DNA from: Woeseiaceae bacterium
GTDB lineage: Bacteria; Pseudomonadota; Gammaproteobacteria; Steroidobacterales; Woeseiaceae
DNA: 44,275 nucleotides
Reading direction: 5' to 3'
NCBI GenBank assembly: GCA_028227395.1
Contig: JAOIZZ010000011.1
Coordinates: 1-44,275, forward strand
Shown: one piece after another, positions 1-8,307 of the stretch
Layout of the letters: the number at the start of each line of letters is the position of its first letter
Numbering within the stretch: the stretch's first letter is position 1
Notes under the pieces: model-generated
Told to the model about the DNA's origin: nothing
Databases searched by the model: none
The model's input: only the letters and a program-made list of their open reading frames with translations
Position numbers and translations under genes: made by a program

Positions 1-44
1 ATTTTAAATGATCCATCAAAAAATAATGATGCTTAGAGTATAAA

Positions 45-1001
45 ATGGAAAAAAAAACAACAAATAGTGATTCATTTAGACTGGCTTTAGGTTTTCTAAT
101 GATCGGTCAGTTTTGCGGTTTATCGCTTGATATTCTGGCCAAACATTTACTTGAGGAATATTCCCTATCACAGTTCATATTTGCAAGAAGTCTATTTGCT
201 TTAATTATTTTCTCTTTTATTGCTCCTTGGTATGGTGGTCTTGAGAGTATTAAAACAAAAAGATGGAAATGGCATTTTTTAAGAGCAGTTCTATCTATTG
301 TAGCTATGTTCGGATTTTTTTATGGAATTACCTTAATGCCCCTGGTTAACGCATTAACCTTGGCCTATATTGCTCCCCTCATCGTTACTGCATTATCTGG
401 ACCTCTCTTAAGAGAGTCCGTTGGATGGCGACGTTGGGTAGCGGTATTAATTGGATTTTTAGGGGTTTTAATTATTCTTAGGCCTGGATCGAATATGTTT
501 TCATTAGCTTCGGTATCTGTACTTGCAGCAGCCATTAGCTATGCGCTATTGGCTATAACCGCACGCAAATTAGCCACTACTGAATCAACAATCTCAATGT
601 CTGTATATGTTTTAGTCGGTCCTTTTGTAGCCTCCCTCTTCTTCTTACCCAATAATTATGCTGCCCCAACAATTTCTGCTTGGTTAATTTTTTTTCTTGC
701 TGGTCTTTTCTCAGTTGGGACTTGGATTGGATTTATCAATGCCTACAAAAAATCTTCACCCGTAATCTTAGCGCCATTTGAATATATAGCTCTTATCGGC
801 GCAGCAATTGCAGGTTATTGGATATGGCAAGAAATTCCTGATCGTTTTGTTATTATTGGGGCATTCATTATTATCAGCAGCGGTTTATTTGTGGCTTATC
901 GGGAGATGAATGAATCTCAGCCCACACTTTATTTACGTGGCTTTAGGTCCACTGGAGTGGATCTTATCAAGCGTAAATTAACTCGAAAAAAAAATATTTA
1001 A
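45..1001 (+). CDS. EamA/DMT-family transporter, inner membrane
   Basis: The 318-residue protein is hydrophobic almost throughout, with about ten membrane segments in two repeats, the usual layout and length of EamA-domain (drug/metabolite transporter) proteins. The first repeat covers roughly residues 15-150 and contains the LAYIAPLIVTALSGPLL stretch; the second covers roughly 160-290. The C-terminal tail is basic (ending KRKLTRKKNI), as expected for a cytoplasmic end. Family members export or import small metabolites such as amino acids and nucleosides; the substrate cannot be read from sequence. The ATG follows a weak GAG site. The gene stands alone on this strand and ends five bases before the convergent peptidase gene, with no visible terminator between them. 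Family assignment is secure, substrate unknown. Confidence 0.88.
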   Translation: MEKKTTNSDSFRLALGFLMIGQFCGLSLDILAKHLLEEYSLSQFIFARSLFALIIFSFIAPWYGGLESIKTKRWKWHFLRAVLSIVAMFGFFYGITLMPLVNALTLAYIAPLIVTALSGPLLRESVGWRRWVAVLIGFLGVLIILRPGSNMFSLASVSVLAAAISYALLAITARKLATTESTISMSVYVLVGPFVASLFFLPNNYAAPTISAWLIFFLAGLFSVGTWIGFINAYKKSSPVILAPFEYIALIGAAIAGYWIWQEIPDRFVIIGAFIIISSGLFVAYREMNESQPTLYLRGFRSTGVDLIKRKLTRKKNI

Positions 1002-1006
1002 GTCAT

Positions 1007-3223
1007 TTACTTTAATAATTCCACAATGACATTAATTCTTGCTGTTATATTCTCAATTACTTCAGCAGATAGTTTAATTTGCTTCTCAACTTGATCGTAT
1101 TCGCGCTCCTCAATGGCCTCTCTTACCGCAGGAATTGTTTTTACTCCATAACCGGTATAAAAACCAGGTGCATAAATATAATGCTTATACCAATCACGCT
1201 TTGGCAAACCTTCATCTCGAATCATCAATCGCTCAACGGTATATAACAAATTATTAAGCTCTCTTGTTGATTTTTTATTGATTTGACCCGCAGTCTCAAA
1301 ATTAGTGGCAGATTCCTTTAATTTTGCCAATGCATTTTTCAGTGGTGAAAAATTAAAGTAAGGAACGCTATCCTCTACTTTTGGCGGTGAAATAGTTTTT
1401 TTGGGGTCCAATGCTGCGATATAAGTACCATCAATAATCATACTATTTTTGTCTTCAGTATCGATTCGCATGTTATCTGCTAGCTCTTCTAACTCACCAA
1501 TATAAAGATCAATATTGTCAGCAAAGCCCTTAAATTCAAATGGAAGTCGCTCGGAGTTAGCCAGTCGAAGTGTTGCTCTACCCGCAACCTGAGCCAATGA
1601 AACACCATATGTTAAATTAGGATCACGCCACGTCGTATAATGCTCATAGGTGTCATAAAGCGTATGATAACTTCCATCCCTTGCTTCTCCGCCAAAGCTA
1701 ATATTAGCTGAAGAAATACCAAGATGTTGCAAGAAGGGGGTATAATCGGAGCCTGAGCCCAGTGGATTAATGCGAATATCTGATCTTTTTTCAGCATCTT
1801 TTTGTTTTTGCGCTGAATTATTATTTATTTTTAAATCTGCTCGTTTTCTCTCCTTTAGAGAAATATCCATTAGAGGATCACGAACCTCTTCAATGATCTG
1901 ATTAAAAAAACGCTCTAGCACATGACTGCCACCAATATTTACGAACCCACGTGAATTGCCATCAGTATTTAGATAGGCAACAACATGCTCCTTTAGCTCA
2001 TCAGCATGTTCTTCAGCCCACTCTGTTGATCCTATCAAGCCTACTTCTTCAGCATCCCAAGCAGCATATATTATGGTTCTCGTTGGTCGATTACCTGATT
2101 TTGCCAATTTAGCAACTGATTTGGCTTCGGCTAGCAAAGCAACCATGCCTGATATAGGATCAGCAGCGCCGTGATTCCAACCATCATGATGGTTACCACG
2201 AATGACCCATTCATCTGGATATAGAGACCCATTGAGCTTTGCGATCACATTATAGGCAGTAGTTGTTTGCCAATTAAACTTAAGATTTAATTTTATTTTA
2301 GCGGGTCCAGGGCCAAGATGATAAGTAATAGGGAGACCACCCCTCCACTCCTTAGGAACTGCAGGGCCTCCCATGGCACTTAATAGCGGTAATGCATCTC
2401 GATAAGAAATAGGCAATACAGGAATTTTTGTAATAGTCGTCGCTTCTTCAAAACTTAATCTTTTGGCTGTTTTTGTAGCACCAATACCTGGTGTCAATAC
2501 ATCACCGGGATACGTTGGCATGTCCATTACTGAACCACGCTGTACCGCGCTGTCATTTTTAAATGGGCCTTTTGGATATACATCGCCCACTCCATAACCA
2601 TCATCGGCTGGATCTGAATAAATAATGGTAGCAATCGCACCTTTCTCACCTGCGAGTTTTGGTTTAATACCTCGCCAAGATTTACCATACTTAGCGATGG
2701 CAATTTTTCCTTTAACATCAATTCCATAACGATCTAGAATTTCATAGTCTTGTGGCATACCATAATTTACGAACACCAATTCACCTTCAACTTTTCCGTC
2801 AATTGAAAATGCATTATAGGGGGGCAATAAATTCTCACGCACAAATGTACTTGGGTCTTCAACTAACGAATCCTCAGTCAGAGTTGCTTTGTATATCGTT
2901 GGAGAAATTAAGCTGAGTTCACGTATTATTGGTGTCGGTATAAGGACATAGTATTCTTCTATCTCTACATCAAAACCCCATGATTCAAATAATTGAGCAA
3001 TATATTCTGCATTTTCTTTTCCTGCTAAGGACCCAACATGATGCGGCTCCTTAGATAAATATTTCATCCATTTATCCATCTCCGAGGCATTAAGATTCTG
3101 ATCATAATCTATTTCAATTTGTTTTTGATATAAACTCCCTTCCTCACTAAAGCCAATAATAGTTTCTGCATTGAGTTGCTGCTGCATACATATAAAAAAT
3201 AAGGCTAAGGCAAAATTTCTCAT
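1007..3223 (-). CDS. M28-family zinc aminopeptidase, glutamate carboxypeptidase II-like, exported
   Basis: The N terminus (MRNFALALFFICMQQQLNA) is a signal peptide, so the protein should act outside the inner membrane. The rest follows the order of glutamate carboxypeptidase II/transferrin-receptor-like proteins: a protease-associated insert (about 120-310), the M28 domain (about 325-560) and a C-terminal helical dimerisation region (about 600-735). All expected dinuclear-zinc residues are visible: the His near 345 and Asp in HHDGWNHGAADPISG, the Glu pair in AWDAEEVGLIGSTEW near 389, the Asp in YLNTDG near 418 and the His in SYHTLYDTYEHY near 519. At 738 residues it matches the family. A GGAG site lies upstream of the ATG. 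It probably trims peptides or N-acylated dipeptides in the periplasm. The DUF3014 gene lies 22 bases upstream on the same strand. Confidence 0.92.
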   Translation of the reverse strand: MRNFALALFFICMQQQLNAETIIGFSEEGSLYQKQIEIDYDQNLNASEMDKWMKYLSKEPHHVGSLAGKENAEYIAQLFESWGFDVEIEEYYVLIPTPIIRELSLISPTIYKATLTEDSLVEDPSTFVRENLLPPYNAFSIDGKVEGELVFVNYGMPQDYEILDRYGIDVKGKIAIAKYGKSWRGIKPKLAGEKGAIATIIYSDPADDGYGVGDVYPKGPFKNDSAVQRGSVMDMPTYPGDVLTPGIGATKTAKRLSFEEATTITKIPVLPISYRDALPLLSAMGGPAVPKEWRGGLPITYHLGPGPAKIKLNLKFNWQTTTAYNVIAKLNGSLYPDEWVIRGNHHDGWNHGAADPISGMVALLAEAKSVAKLAKSGNRPTRTIIYAAWDAEEVGLIGSTEWAEEHADELKEHVVAYLNTDGNSRGFVNIGGSHVLERFFNQIIEEVRDPLMDISLKERKRADLKINNNSAQKQKDAEKRSDIRINPLGSGSDYTPFLQHLGISSANISFGGEARDGSYHTLYDTYEHYTTWRDPNLTYGVSLAQVAGRATLRLANSERLPFEFKGFADNIDLYIGELEELADNMRIDTEDKNSMIIDGTYIAALDPKKTISPPKVEDSVPYFNFSPLKNALAKLKESATNFETAGQINKKSTRELNNLLYTVERLMIRDEGLPKRDWYKHYIYAPGFYTGYGVKTIPAVREAIEEREYDQVEKQIKLSAEVIENITARINVIVELLK

Positions 3224-3245
3224 TCATTTTCTCCGTAAGTAATCA

Positions 3246-4049
3246 TTATGAAATTAATGCTTTCAACTCAATAAGAAATTGTTTCACTTTTATAGAGTTT
3301 CTAGAGCCAAGTCTTATTAGTATTTTTTGACCGCTCGATAAGGCTTCTAATTCGGGGTGAATAAATTCATACAAAACATGTGGTCTATGCAGAATAATTG
3401 GATCATTAACTTCAGGTGTGGCGATTAAATGATTTATAATATCAATCATCCGATCATTAAAATAAGCGTTCGGATAACCCAAATCTTCATAAGCTTCCTG
3501 AAAAAGAGGATAAAAACGAAGATAAATACCTGCTAAATCATTCGCTCCAATTATTGCCAATTGATCCACTAAAAAGGCGTATCTATCATAACTTTTATTA
3601 CTTAGGATAAAGTCATTACCACCAGGCTGCCTCTCAACAAGAAAAGAATTCTCGATAGCGGCAATAGGACGCATCCGTTCAGCCATATAATTTCTAGATA
3701 GATTATCAATTGTTGCTACAATCTTTTCAATCAATCTAGTTTGAGATAATAATTTAGCAACCCCGTCATTGAGGGTTTCTGATAAAGCCAAATGTAAGTA
3801 TTGATCACTCTGATTCAGAGCTGGCAGAGCCATTAAGTCTGGTCTTTGAATCCTATCAACTGATACTATTGGTAACGGAAATCTCGGCTCATCTGAAATG
3901 TTAGCTTCGATTGATTCTGATGGAATGACGGTTTTATCGATATTGAATATAAAATCATCATTAGATTTCATTTTAAAATACAGAAAACTCACCATACATA
4001 TAAATATCAGCGCAATTGAGTAATTCAGATAAGGGTTAAATCTTTTCAT
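3246..4049 (-). CDS. DUF3014 membrane-anchored protein
   Basis: The 267-residue protein has one N-terminal membrane segment (about 9-26) and a soluble part exposed to the periplasm. Features that recur in DUF3014 proteins are visible: LPALNQSD near 75, IDNLSRNYMAERMRPI near 115, YLRFYPLFQEAYEDLGYP near 180, YFNDRMIDIINHLI near 198 and VLYEFIHPELEALSSGQKIL near 225. The family has no established function. It is common in gammaproteobacteria, which supports the proposed taxon. The gene is the first of a likely two-gene unit with the M28 peptidase and faces away from the DUF885 lipoprotein gene across a 139-base intergenic region. No strong ribosome site is seen. Family call is confident; the role is unknown. 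Confidence 0.88.
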   Translation of the reverse strand: MKRFNPYLNYSIALIFICMVSFLYFKMKSNDDFIFNIDKTVIPSESIEANISDEPRFPLPIVSVDRIQRPDLMALPALNQSDQYLHLALSETLNDGVAKLLSQTRLIEKIVATIDNLSRNYMAERMRPIAAIENSFLVERQPGGNDFILSNKSYDRYAFLVDQLAIIGANDLAGIYLRFYPLFQEAYEDLGYPNAYFNDRMIDIINHLIATPEVNDPIILHRPHVLYEFIHPELEALSSGQKILIRLGSRNSIKVKQFLIELKALIS

Positions 4050-4089
4050 TATATAATAACGTAACTAATCGACTCCTAATGATACAATA

Positions 4090-4119
4090 TTGATGGATCT
4101 CATTATCTAAAACTATAAT
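4090..4119 (+). promoter_or_regulatory. Candidate sigma-70 promoter for the DUF885 gene
   Basis: TTGATG at 4090-4095 and a perfect TATAAT at 4114-4119 are separated by 18 bases. The likely start of transcription near 4126 would give a leader of about 60 bases before the ATG at 4189. This is a motif match only, in an AT-rich background. Confidence 0.45.
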
Positions 4120-4188
4120 ACTTAAATTAATGATTTTAAATATATTTCTCTCACTTGACCCTTTCAAATAAAGAATAAACTTTTGCTT

Positions 4189-5478
4189 ATGTTCAAAAAA
4201 TATCTAATTATCCTAATTTTCTTTCTCCAAGCTTGCGTCAATCCACAAGATACACAAGTAAATTCCAGTGAAAAAATCGAGACAATTATTCAAGAGTACC
4301 TTTTACTTGAATTGAGCATGGGAGTTCACCATCAAGATCATGTTGATGCTTATTTTGGTCCAGATCACCTCAAAGAGTTAGCACTAGAAACAAAACTAAC
4401 TCTAAATCAAATTCAAGAGAAAGCAGAAATTCTATCCACACAATTAAAAAATCTAACTCATAGCTCAATAATGCCGATCCAGAGAAATAAAAACCTCGAG
4501 GCAAGACTTCGCGCCCTAAAAACAAGAATAAAAATTTATAGAGGGGAATTAATTTCTTTTGATAGTGAAACACAGGAACTATTTGGTGTGGTGGCTCCCA
4601 GTAACGATATTGAATATTTTGACATTGTACTTACCAAGATAGATGCTTTGATTCCTGGAAAGGATGAATTATCCACTCGTGTTAACAAATTCAAACAACA
4701 ATTTATTATACAACCTCAATATCTTGAAACAGTATTTAATGCTGCCATTGAGGAATGTCGTCGTCGTACATTGCAATATATTAAATTACCTGAAAATGAA
4801 AACTTCACCATTGAATATGTCCGGAATAAGCCTTGGTCTGGTTATAATTGGTATCAAGGTAATTCTCATAGCATCATTCAAATAAATACCGATCTTCCTA
4901 TTATGATTAATCGTGCAGTTGATCTTGGCTGCCATGAGGGTTACCCCGGACATCATACCTATAATTCTCTAATCGAAACTAATTTAGTAGTCCAAAAAAA
5001 CTGGCAGGAATATTCACTCTATCCATTATTTGGGCCGCAATCATTAATAGCTGAAGGAAGTGCTAACTATGGTATTCAACTGGCCTTTCCAAATACTGAA
5101 AGAATGGATTTTGAAAAAAATATTTTATTTAAACTAGCTAAATTAAATGTCACTGATGTAGATCGTTATTACCAATTGCTCACTCTTCAGGATGAATTAA
5201 AATATGCCGGTAACGAGGTGGCAAGACGCTATCTTGATAATGAAATATCACGCGAACAAGCCATTAAATGGCTAATTAAATATACTCTGACATCAAAAGA
5301 AGGTGCAAAAAAGAGCACGGAATTCTACGATAAATATCGAAGTTATGTCATTAACTACAATCTTGGAAAAGATAAAGTTAAACAATACATTGAAACCTCA
5401 AGCACCAGTCATGACGTAAGATGGGAAAATTTCGAACAGTTATTATCAGAATCCAAGCTACCAAGTGATTTAAACTAA
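4189..5478 (+). CDS. DUF885-family lipoprotein, probable metallohydrolase
   Basis: The ATG at 4189 is preferred over an in-frame TTG two codons earlier, because it gives a compact lipoprotein signal: basic start, hydrophobic core, and a lipobox ending LQAC with Cys16. The protein is then about 429 residues. The motif HEGYPGHH (His249 to His256) is the hallmark of DUF885 proteins and resembles the HExxH-type zinc site of gluzincin peptidases; a conserved Glu in LIAEGSANYG about 35 residues later could be the third ligand. The family is widespread in marine and soil bacteria as exported hydrolases, but substrates are poorly defined. The gene faces away from the DUF3014/M28 pair and lies 19 bases before the LysE-type gene, with which it may be co-transcribed. 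Confidence 0.86.
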   Translation: MFKKYLIILIFFLQACVNPQDTQVNSSEKIETIIQEYLLLELSMGVHHQDHVDAYFGPDHLKELALETKLTLNQIQEKAEILSTQLKNLTHSSIMPIQRNKNLEARLRALKTRIKIYRGELISFDSETQELFGVVAPSNDIEYFDIVLTKIDALIPGKDELSTRVNKFKQQFIIQPQYLETVFNAAIEECRRRTLQYIKLPENENFTIEYVRNKPWSGYNWYQGNSHSIIQINTDLPIMINRAVDLGCHEGYPGHHTYNSLIETNLVVQKNWQEYSLYPLFGPQSLIAEGSANYGIQLAFPNTERMDFEKNILFKLAKLNVTDVDRYYQLLTLQDELKYAGNEVARRYLDNEISREQAIKWLIKYTLTSKEGAKKSTEFYDKYRSYVINYNLGKDKVKQYIETSSTSHDVRWENFEQLLSESKLPSDLN

Positions 5479-5497
5479 TCCAGAGCACCATTATAAA

Positions 5498-6121
5498 ATG
5501 ATCAATACAACGCTACTTATAAGTCTTATCAGCCTTACTTTTTTAAGTATTATTACACCTGGCCCATCAAATTTGATAGTCATGTCATCTTCAGCCTTAT
5601 TTGGATGGCGGAGAACCATTCCTATGTTTTTAGGAATATCCACTGGTTCTGCTCTTATGGTGTCCGCTTCTGTTTATGGATTAGGGGCAATTATTGAGTC
5701 ATGGCCATGGTTATTAATAGCTATTAAATTACTTGGTGCAGCATGGTTGACAAATATGTCCGTACAGTTTTTTAAAAAAGGACTCTCTAATAACTCTCAA
5801 AAACAACGTGAAAATCAATCTAATTCAATCAGACCCTTTCATTTTTATGAAGGAATTTTCATGCAATGGGCCAACCCAAAAGCAATCATTGTTGCATTAA
5901 CTATTGCGGCTTCATTTATTGATGTTTCAGAAACACCTTTTCAAAGTTTAATAATTATTTTAGGGGTTTTTATAGCTGTAGGAATTCCTACAGCAAGCGT
6001 TTGGTTATTCCTTGGTAACCTAGTAAATAAGATGGTAACTGAAGAGAAATATGCTAAAAAATTCAACTTAATCATGGGCGGGTCAATCTTATTAACCGCA
6101 ATAATGATTTTATTGGCTTAA
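5498..6121 (+). CDS. LysE/RhtB-family amino-acid exporter
   Basis: The 207-residue hydrophobic protein has about six membrane segments. It begins with the family signature: an early TM helix followed by FLSIITPGPSNLIVMSSSALFG, split here only by normal variation. A second signature, FMQWANPKAIIVALTIAASF, lies near residue 125. Length and topology match LysE/RhtB translocators, which export amino acids such as lysine, threonine or homoserine by proton exchange; the substrate here is unknown. The gene starts 19 bases after the DUF885 gene and ends 93 bases before the class III aminotransferase. Next to a peptidase-like lipoprotein and an aminotransferase, a role in balancing amino-acid pools is reasonable but inferred. 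Confidence 0.86.
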   Translation: MINTTLLISLISLTFLSIITPGPSNLIVMSSSALFGWRRTIPMFLGISTGSALMVSASVYGLGAIIESWPWLLIAIKLLGAAWLTNMSVQFFKKGLSNNSQKQRENQSNSIRPFHFYEGIFMQWANPKAIIVALTIAASFIDVSETPFQSLIIILGVFIAVGIPTASVWLFLGNLVNKMVTEEKYAKKFNLIMGGSILLTAIMILLA

Positions 6122-6214
6122 ATATTGTCCTTCTGATTGGATTGTTACAATATGCAATAGAATACTTATTAATATTTTAGGTATAATATAATATTAAAAG
6201 CAAAGGGGATGGGC

Positions 6215-7732
6215 ATGGCTCAAGCTATAGACATACTAAGTCAAAATATATTTCTAAATCGGCTCAATGAAATGCGTGCCACCGGTGGTAAAGCAATTAC
6301 GACCGGTATCAATGATGAAGTCCTTAAAGAGTTTTTAGCCCATGATTTAGATCTTCAAAATGCTATTCATCATGGATTCTCAAATTTCCAATCTCTCAAA
6401 CTCAAACAACCAGCTTTAATTGAAGCTTCAGAAAAAAAACAGATAAGTATCACACAAGAAAGTATTGTAAATTTTTATGCGCAAGATATGGTAAACCCCT
6501 ATGTAGCCATAAGCGCTGCAGGCCCATGGATCGTAACCCTTAAAGGTGCGGTTATCTATGATTGTGGTGGTTACGGAATGCTTGGACTAGGACATACACC
6601 AGATATAGCGCTTGACGCGATGAACCAGCCGCACGTTATGGCCAACATCATGACTCCCTCAGTCAGTCAAATGAAATTTATTCAAACGCTCAAAATGGAG
6701 ATAGGTCACTCTAGGAAAAATAGTATAAATTTCACTGATTTTTGTTGTTTAAATAGTGGCTCCGAATCGGTCTCAATTGCGGCAAGATTAGCTGATGTAA
6801 ATGCAAAAGCATTAACATCAAAAGGTGGCATTCATGAAGGAAAAACCATCGGACGCTTAACCCTCAAAGGAAGCTTCCACGGTCGTACTGACAGACCAGC
6901 GCAATTTTCACATTCAACTCAAAAAAGTTACCAAAAACATTTAAAATCTTTTGAAAATAGTACCTTGATGACTGTGACACCAAACGATATTAATGAATTG
7001 GAATCTATATTTAAAACTGCAGAAAAAGAAAATATTTTTATTGAAGCTTTCTTTATGGAACCAGTAATGGGTGAAGGAAATCCCGGACAAGCTATTACTC
7101 CTGAGTTCTATAAAAAAGCCAGAGAGCTAACAAAAAATTATGGGACATTATTGCTGATTGATTCTATACAGGCGGGACTCCGAGCTCATGGTGTTTTATC
7201 AATCATCGATTATCCTGGATTTCAGGAATTAGATTGTCCAGATATGGAAACATATTCAAAAGCATTGAATGCAGGTCAATATCCATTATCCGTTCTTGCT
7301 ATGACTGGCCAAGCTGCTAACCTATATAGATCTGGAATCTATGGAAATACCATGACCAGTAATCCTAGAGCCTTGGATGTAGCAGTGGCTGTAATTGAAA
7401 ATTTATCACCTGAAATTAGAAAGAATATTCAAGATCGTGGCAATGAATTAGTCTCTAAGTTACATTCACTAACCATAGAGTTGGATGGGGACATTACTAA
7501 TGTCCAAGGTACCGGCCTTCTGGCAAGTTGTGAATTAAACTCCCAATTCAAATGTTCAGGTTCAGAGAGTACTGAAGAATATTTAAGAAAAAATGGTCTC
7601 GGTGTAATCCATGGCGGTATCAACTCATTACGTTACACACCTCACTTTAATATGACCTCTGAAGAAGTTGATTTGGTCGTCATGCTCACTAAAGATGCTC
7701 TTTTAAATGGACCTAAAAAAGCTATTAATTAA
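6215..7732 (+). CDS. Divergent class III PLP-dependent aminotransferase
   Basis: The second ATG (6215) is chosen because the AAGGGG site at 6203-6208 is correctly spaced from it and would abut an ATG at 6209. The 506-residue protein is a fold-type I class III (omega-type) aminotransferase with an extra N-terminal region of about 80 residues. Visible landmarks are GGYGMLGLGHTPDIA, the cofactor-binding NSGSESVSIAARLA, GSFHGRT, EPVMGEGNPG, Asp316 in LLIDSIQAG and the probable Schiff-base Lys349 in YSKALNAG. The usual DEVQTG motif reads DSIQAG, so the conserved Glu is replaced by Ser317, which marks it as off the main lineages. Lysine 6-aminotransferase is one possible relative, but the donor and acceptor are not determinable. 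The cytochrome gene overlaps its 3' end by 26 bases, suggesting translational coupling. Confidence 0.85.
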   Translation: MAQAIDILSQNIFLNRLNEMRATGGKAITTGINDEVLKEFLAHDLDLQNAIHHGFSNFQSLKLKQPALIEASEKKQISITQESIVNFYAQDMVNPYVAISAAGPWIVTLKGAVIYDCGGYGMLGLGHTPDIALDAMNQPHVMANIMTPSVSQMKFIQTLKMEIGHSRKNSINFTDFCCLNSGSESVSIAARLADVNAKALTSKGGIHEGKTIGRLTLKGSFHGRTDRPAQFSHSTQKSYQKHLKSFENSTLMTVTPNDINELESIFKTAEKENIFIEAFFMEPVMGEGNPGQAITPEFYKKARELTKNYGTLLLIDSIQAGLRAHGVLSIIDYPGFQELDCPDMETYSKALNAGQYPLSVLAMTGQAANLYRSGIYGNTMTSNPRALDVAVAVIENLSPEIRKNIQDRGNELVSKLHSLTIELDGDITNVQGTGLLASCELNSQFKCSGSESTEEYLRKNGLGVIHGGINSLRYTPHFNMTSEEVDLVVMLTKDALLNGPKKAIN

Positions 7733-8132
7733 TAGATTAAGAAGCTTTAATCAGATTTTTTTACTTTTACTGGCGTTAAGCCTCGTTAGTTTGTCTATCG
7801 CGGATGATGCACCTTCAATTAATGACAAGATATATACAAAAAAACAGGCAAAAACTGGAGAAACCCTTTACAAAAATAATTGCTTAATTTGTCATAACAA
7901 AAAGTATTTTCGACCAGTATTTAAAACGTGGGAGAATCAATCCTTAGGCACATTTTTTTTAGTAATGAGCTCATCCATGCCAGAGAATAATCCTGGCTCC
8001 TTGGTTCACCAAGAATATATCGATATATTGGCTTATATATTGTCACTCAACCGATACTCTTCAGGGAAAGAAGAATTATCTAATTCTGTTGATGATCTTA
8101 ATTTAATTACTATACAGCCAAGAAAAAAATAA
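7707..8132 (+). CDS. Small c-type cytochrome, periplasmic
   Basis: This 141-residue protein has a signal peptide (basic start, hydrophobic core, cleavage likely after SLSIA near residue 32) and one haem c site, CLICH near residue 59. A Met in SSSMPENNPGSL about 35 residues later is the likely sixth haem ligand. The ending HQEYIDILAYILSLN resembles the C-terminal helix of cytochrome domains that serve PQQ-dependent dehydrogenases, so it could accept electrons from the quinoprotein encoded at 15868; this is an inference. It overlaps the aminotransferase gene by 26 bases and has no clear ribosome site, which fits translational coupling. The tail after residue 115 is polar and not recognised. Confidence 0.85.
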   Translation: MDLKKLLINRLRSFNQIFLLLLALSLVSLSIADDAPSINDKIYTKKQAKTGETLYKNNCLICHNKKYFRPVFKTWENQSLGTFFLVMSSSMPENNPGSLVHQEYIDILAYILSLNRYSSGKEELSNSVDDLNLITIQPRKK

Positions 8133-8229
8133 ATATTACCTATTAGATATCTATTAATCTCGGTGAACGTAACAAAATACAAGATAAATTAGATCTACTG
8201 GTAATTATTAATAAATAATTTGTTAAGTA

Positions 8230-8260
8230 TTGCAAAGAAATGTTAAGGTCTTGCTATAAG
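8230..8260 (+). promoter_or_regulatory. Candidate promoter for the Tat-exported PLP enzyme
   Basis: An extended -10 element, TGCTATAAG (8252-8260, -10 at 8255-8260), lies 19 bases after TTGCAA (8230-8235). The spacing is slightly long, but the TG extension can compensate. Nothing else was recognised in the 175 bases between the cytochrome and the PLP enzyme, apart from a GGGG ribosome site just before the ATG. Confidence 0.35.
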
Positions 8261-8307
8261 TATTTATTAATTAAGATTCAAATAAAAACAAAGTATATGG
8301 GGTAGAA

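Noticed and set aside
1612-2727. Open frames of 60-70 codons inside the M28 peptidase gene in another frame
   Set aside because: They lie fully within a well-supported gene, show no family motif and have unnatural residue composition; they are shadows of the main frame.
6181-6208. TATAAT-like box before the class III aminotransferase
   Set aside because: A good -10 at 6182-6187 but nothing resembling a -35 at 15-19 bases; too weak to list in AT-rich DNA.
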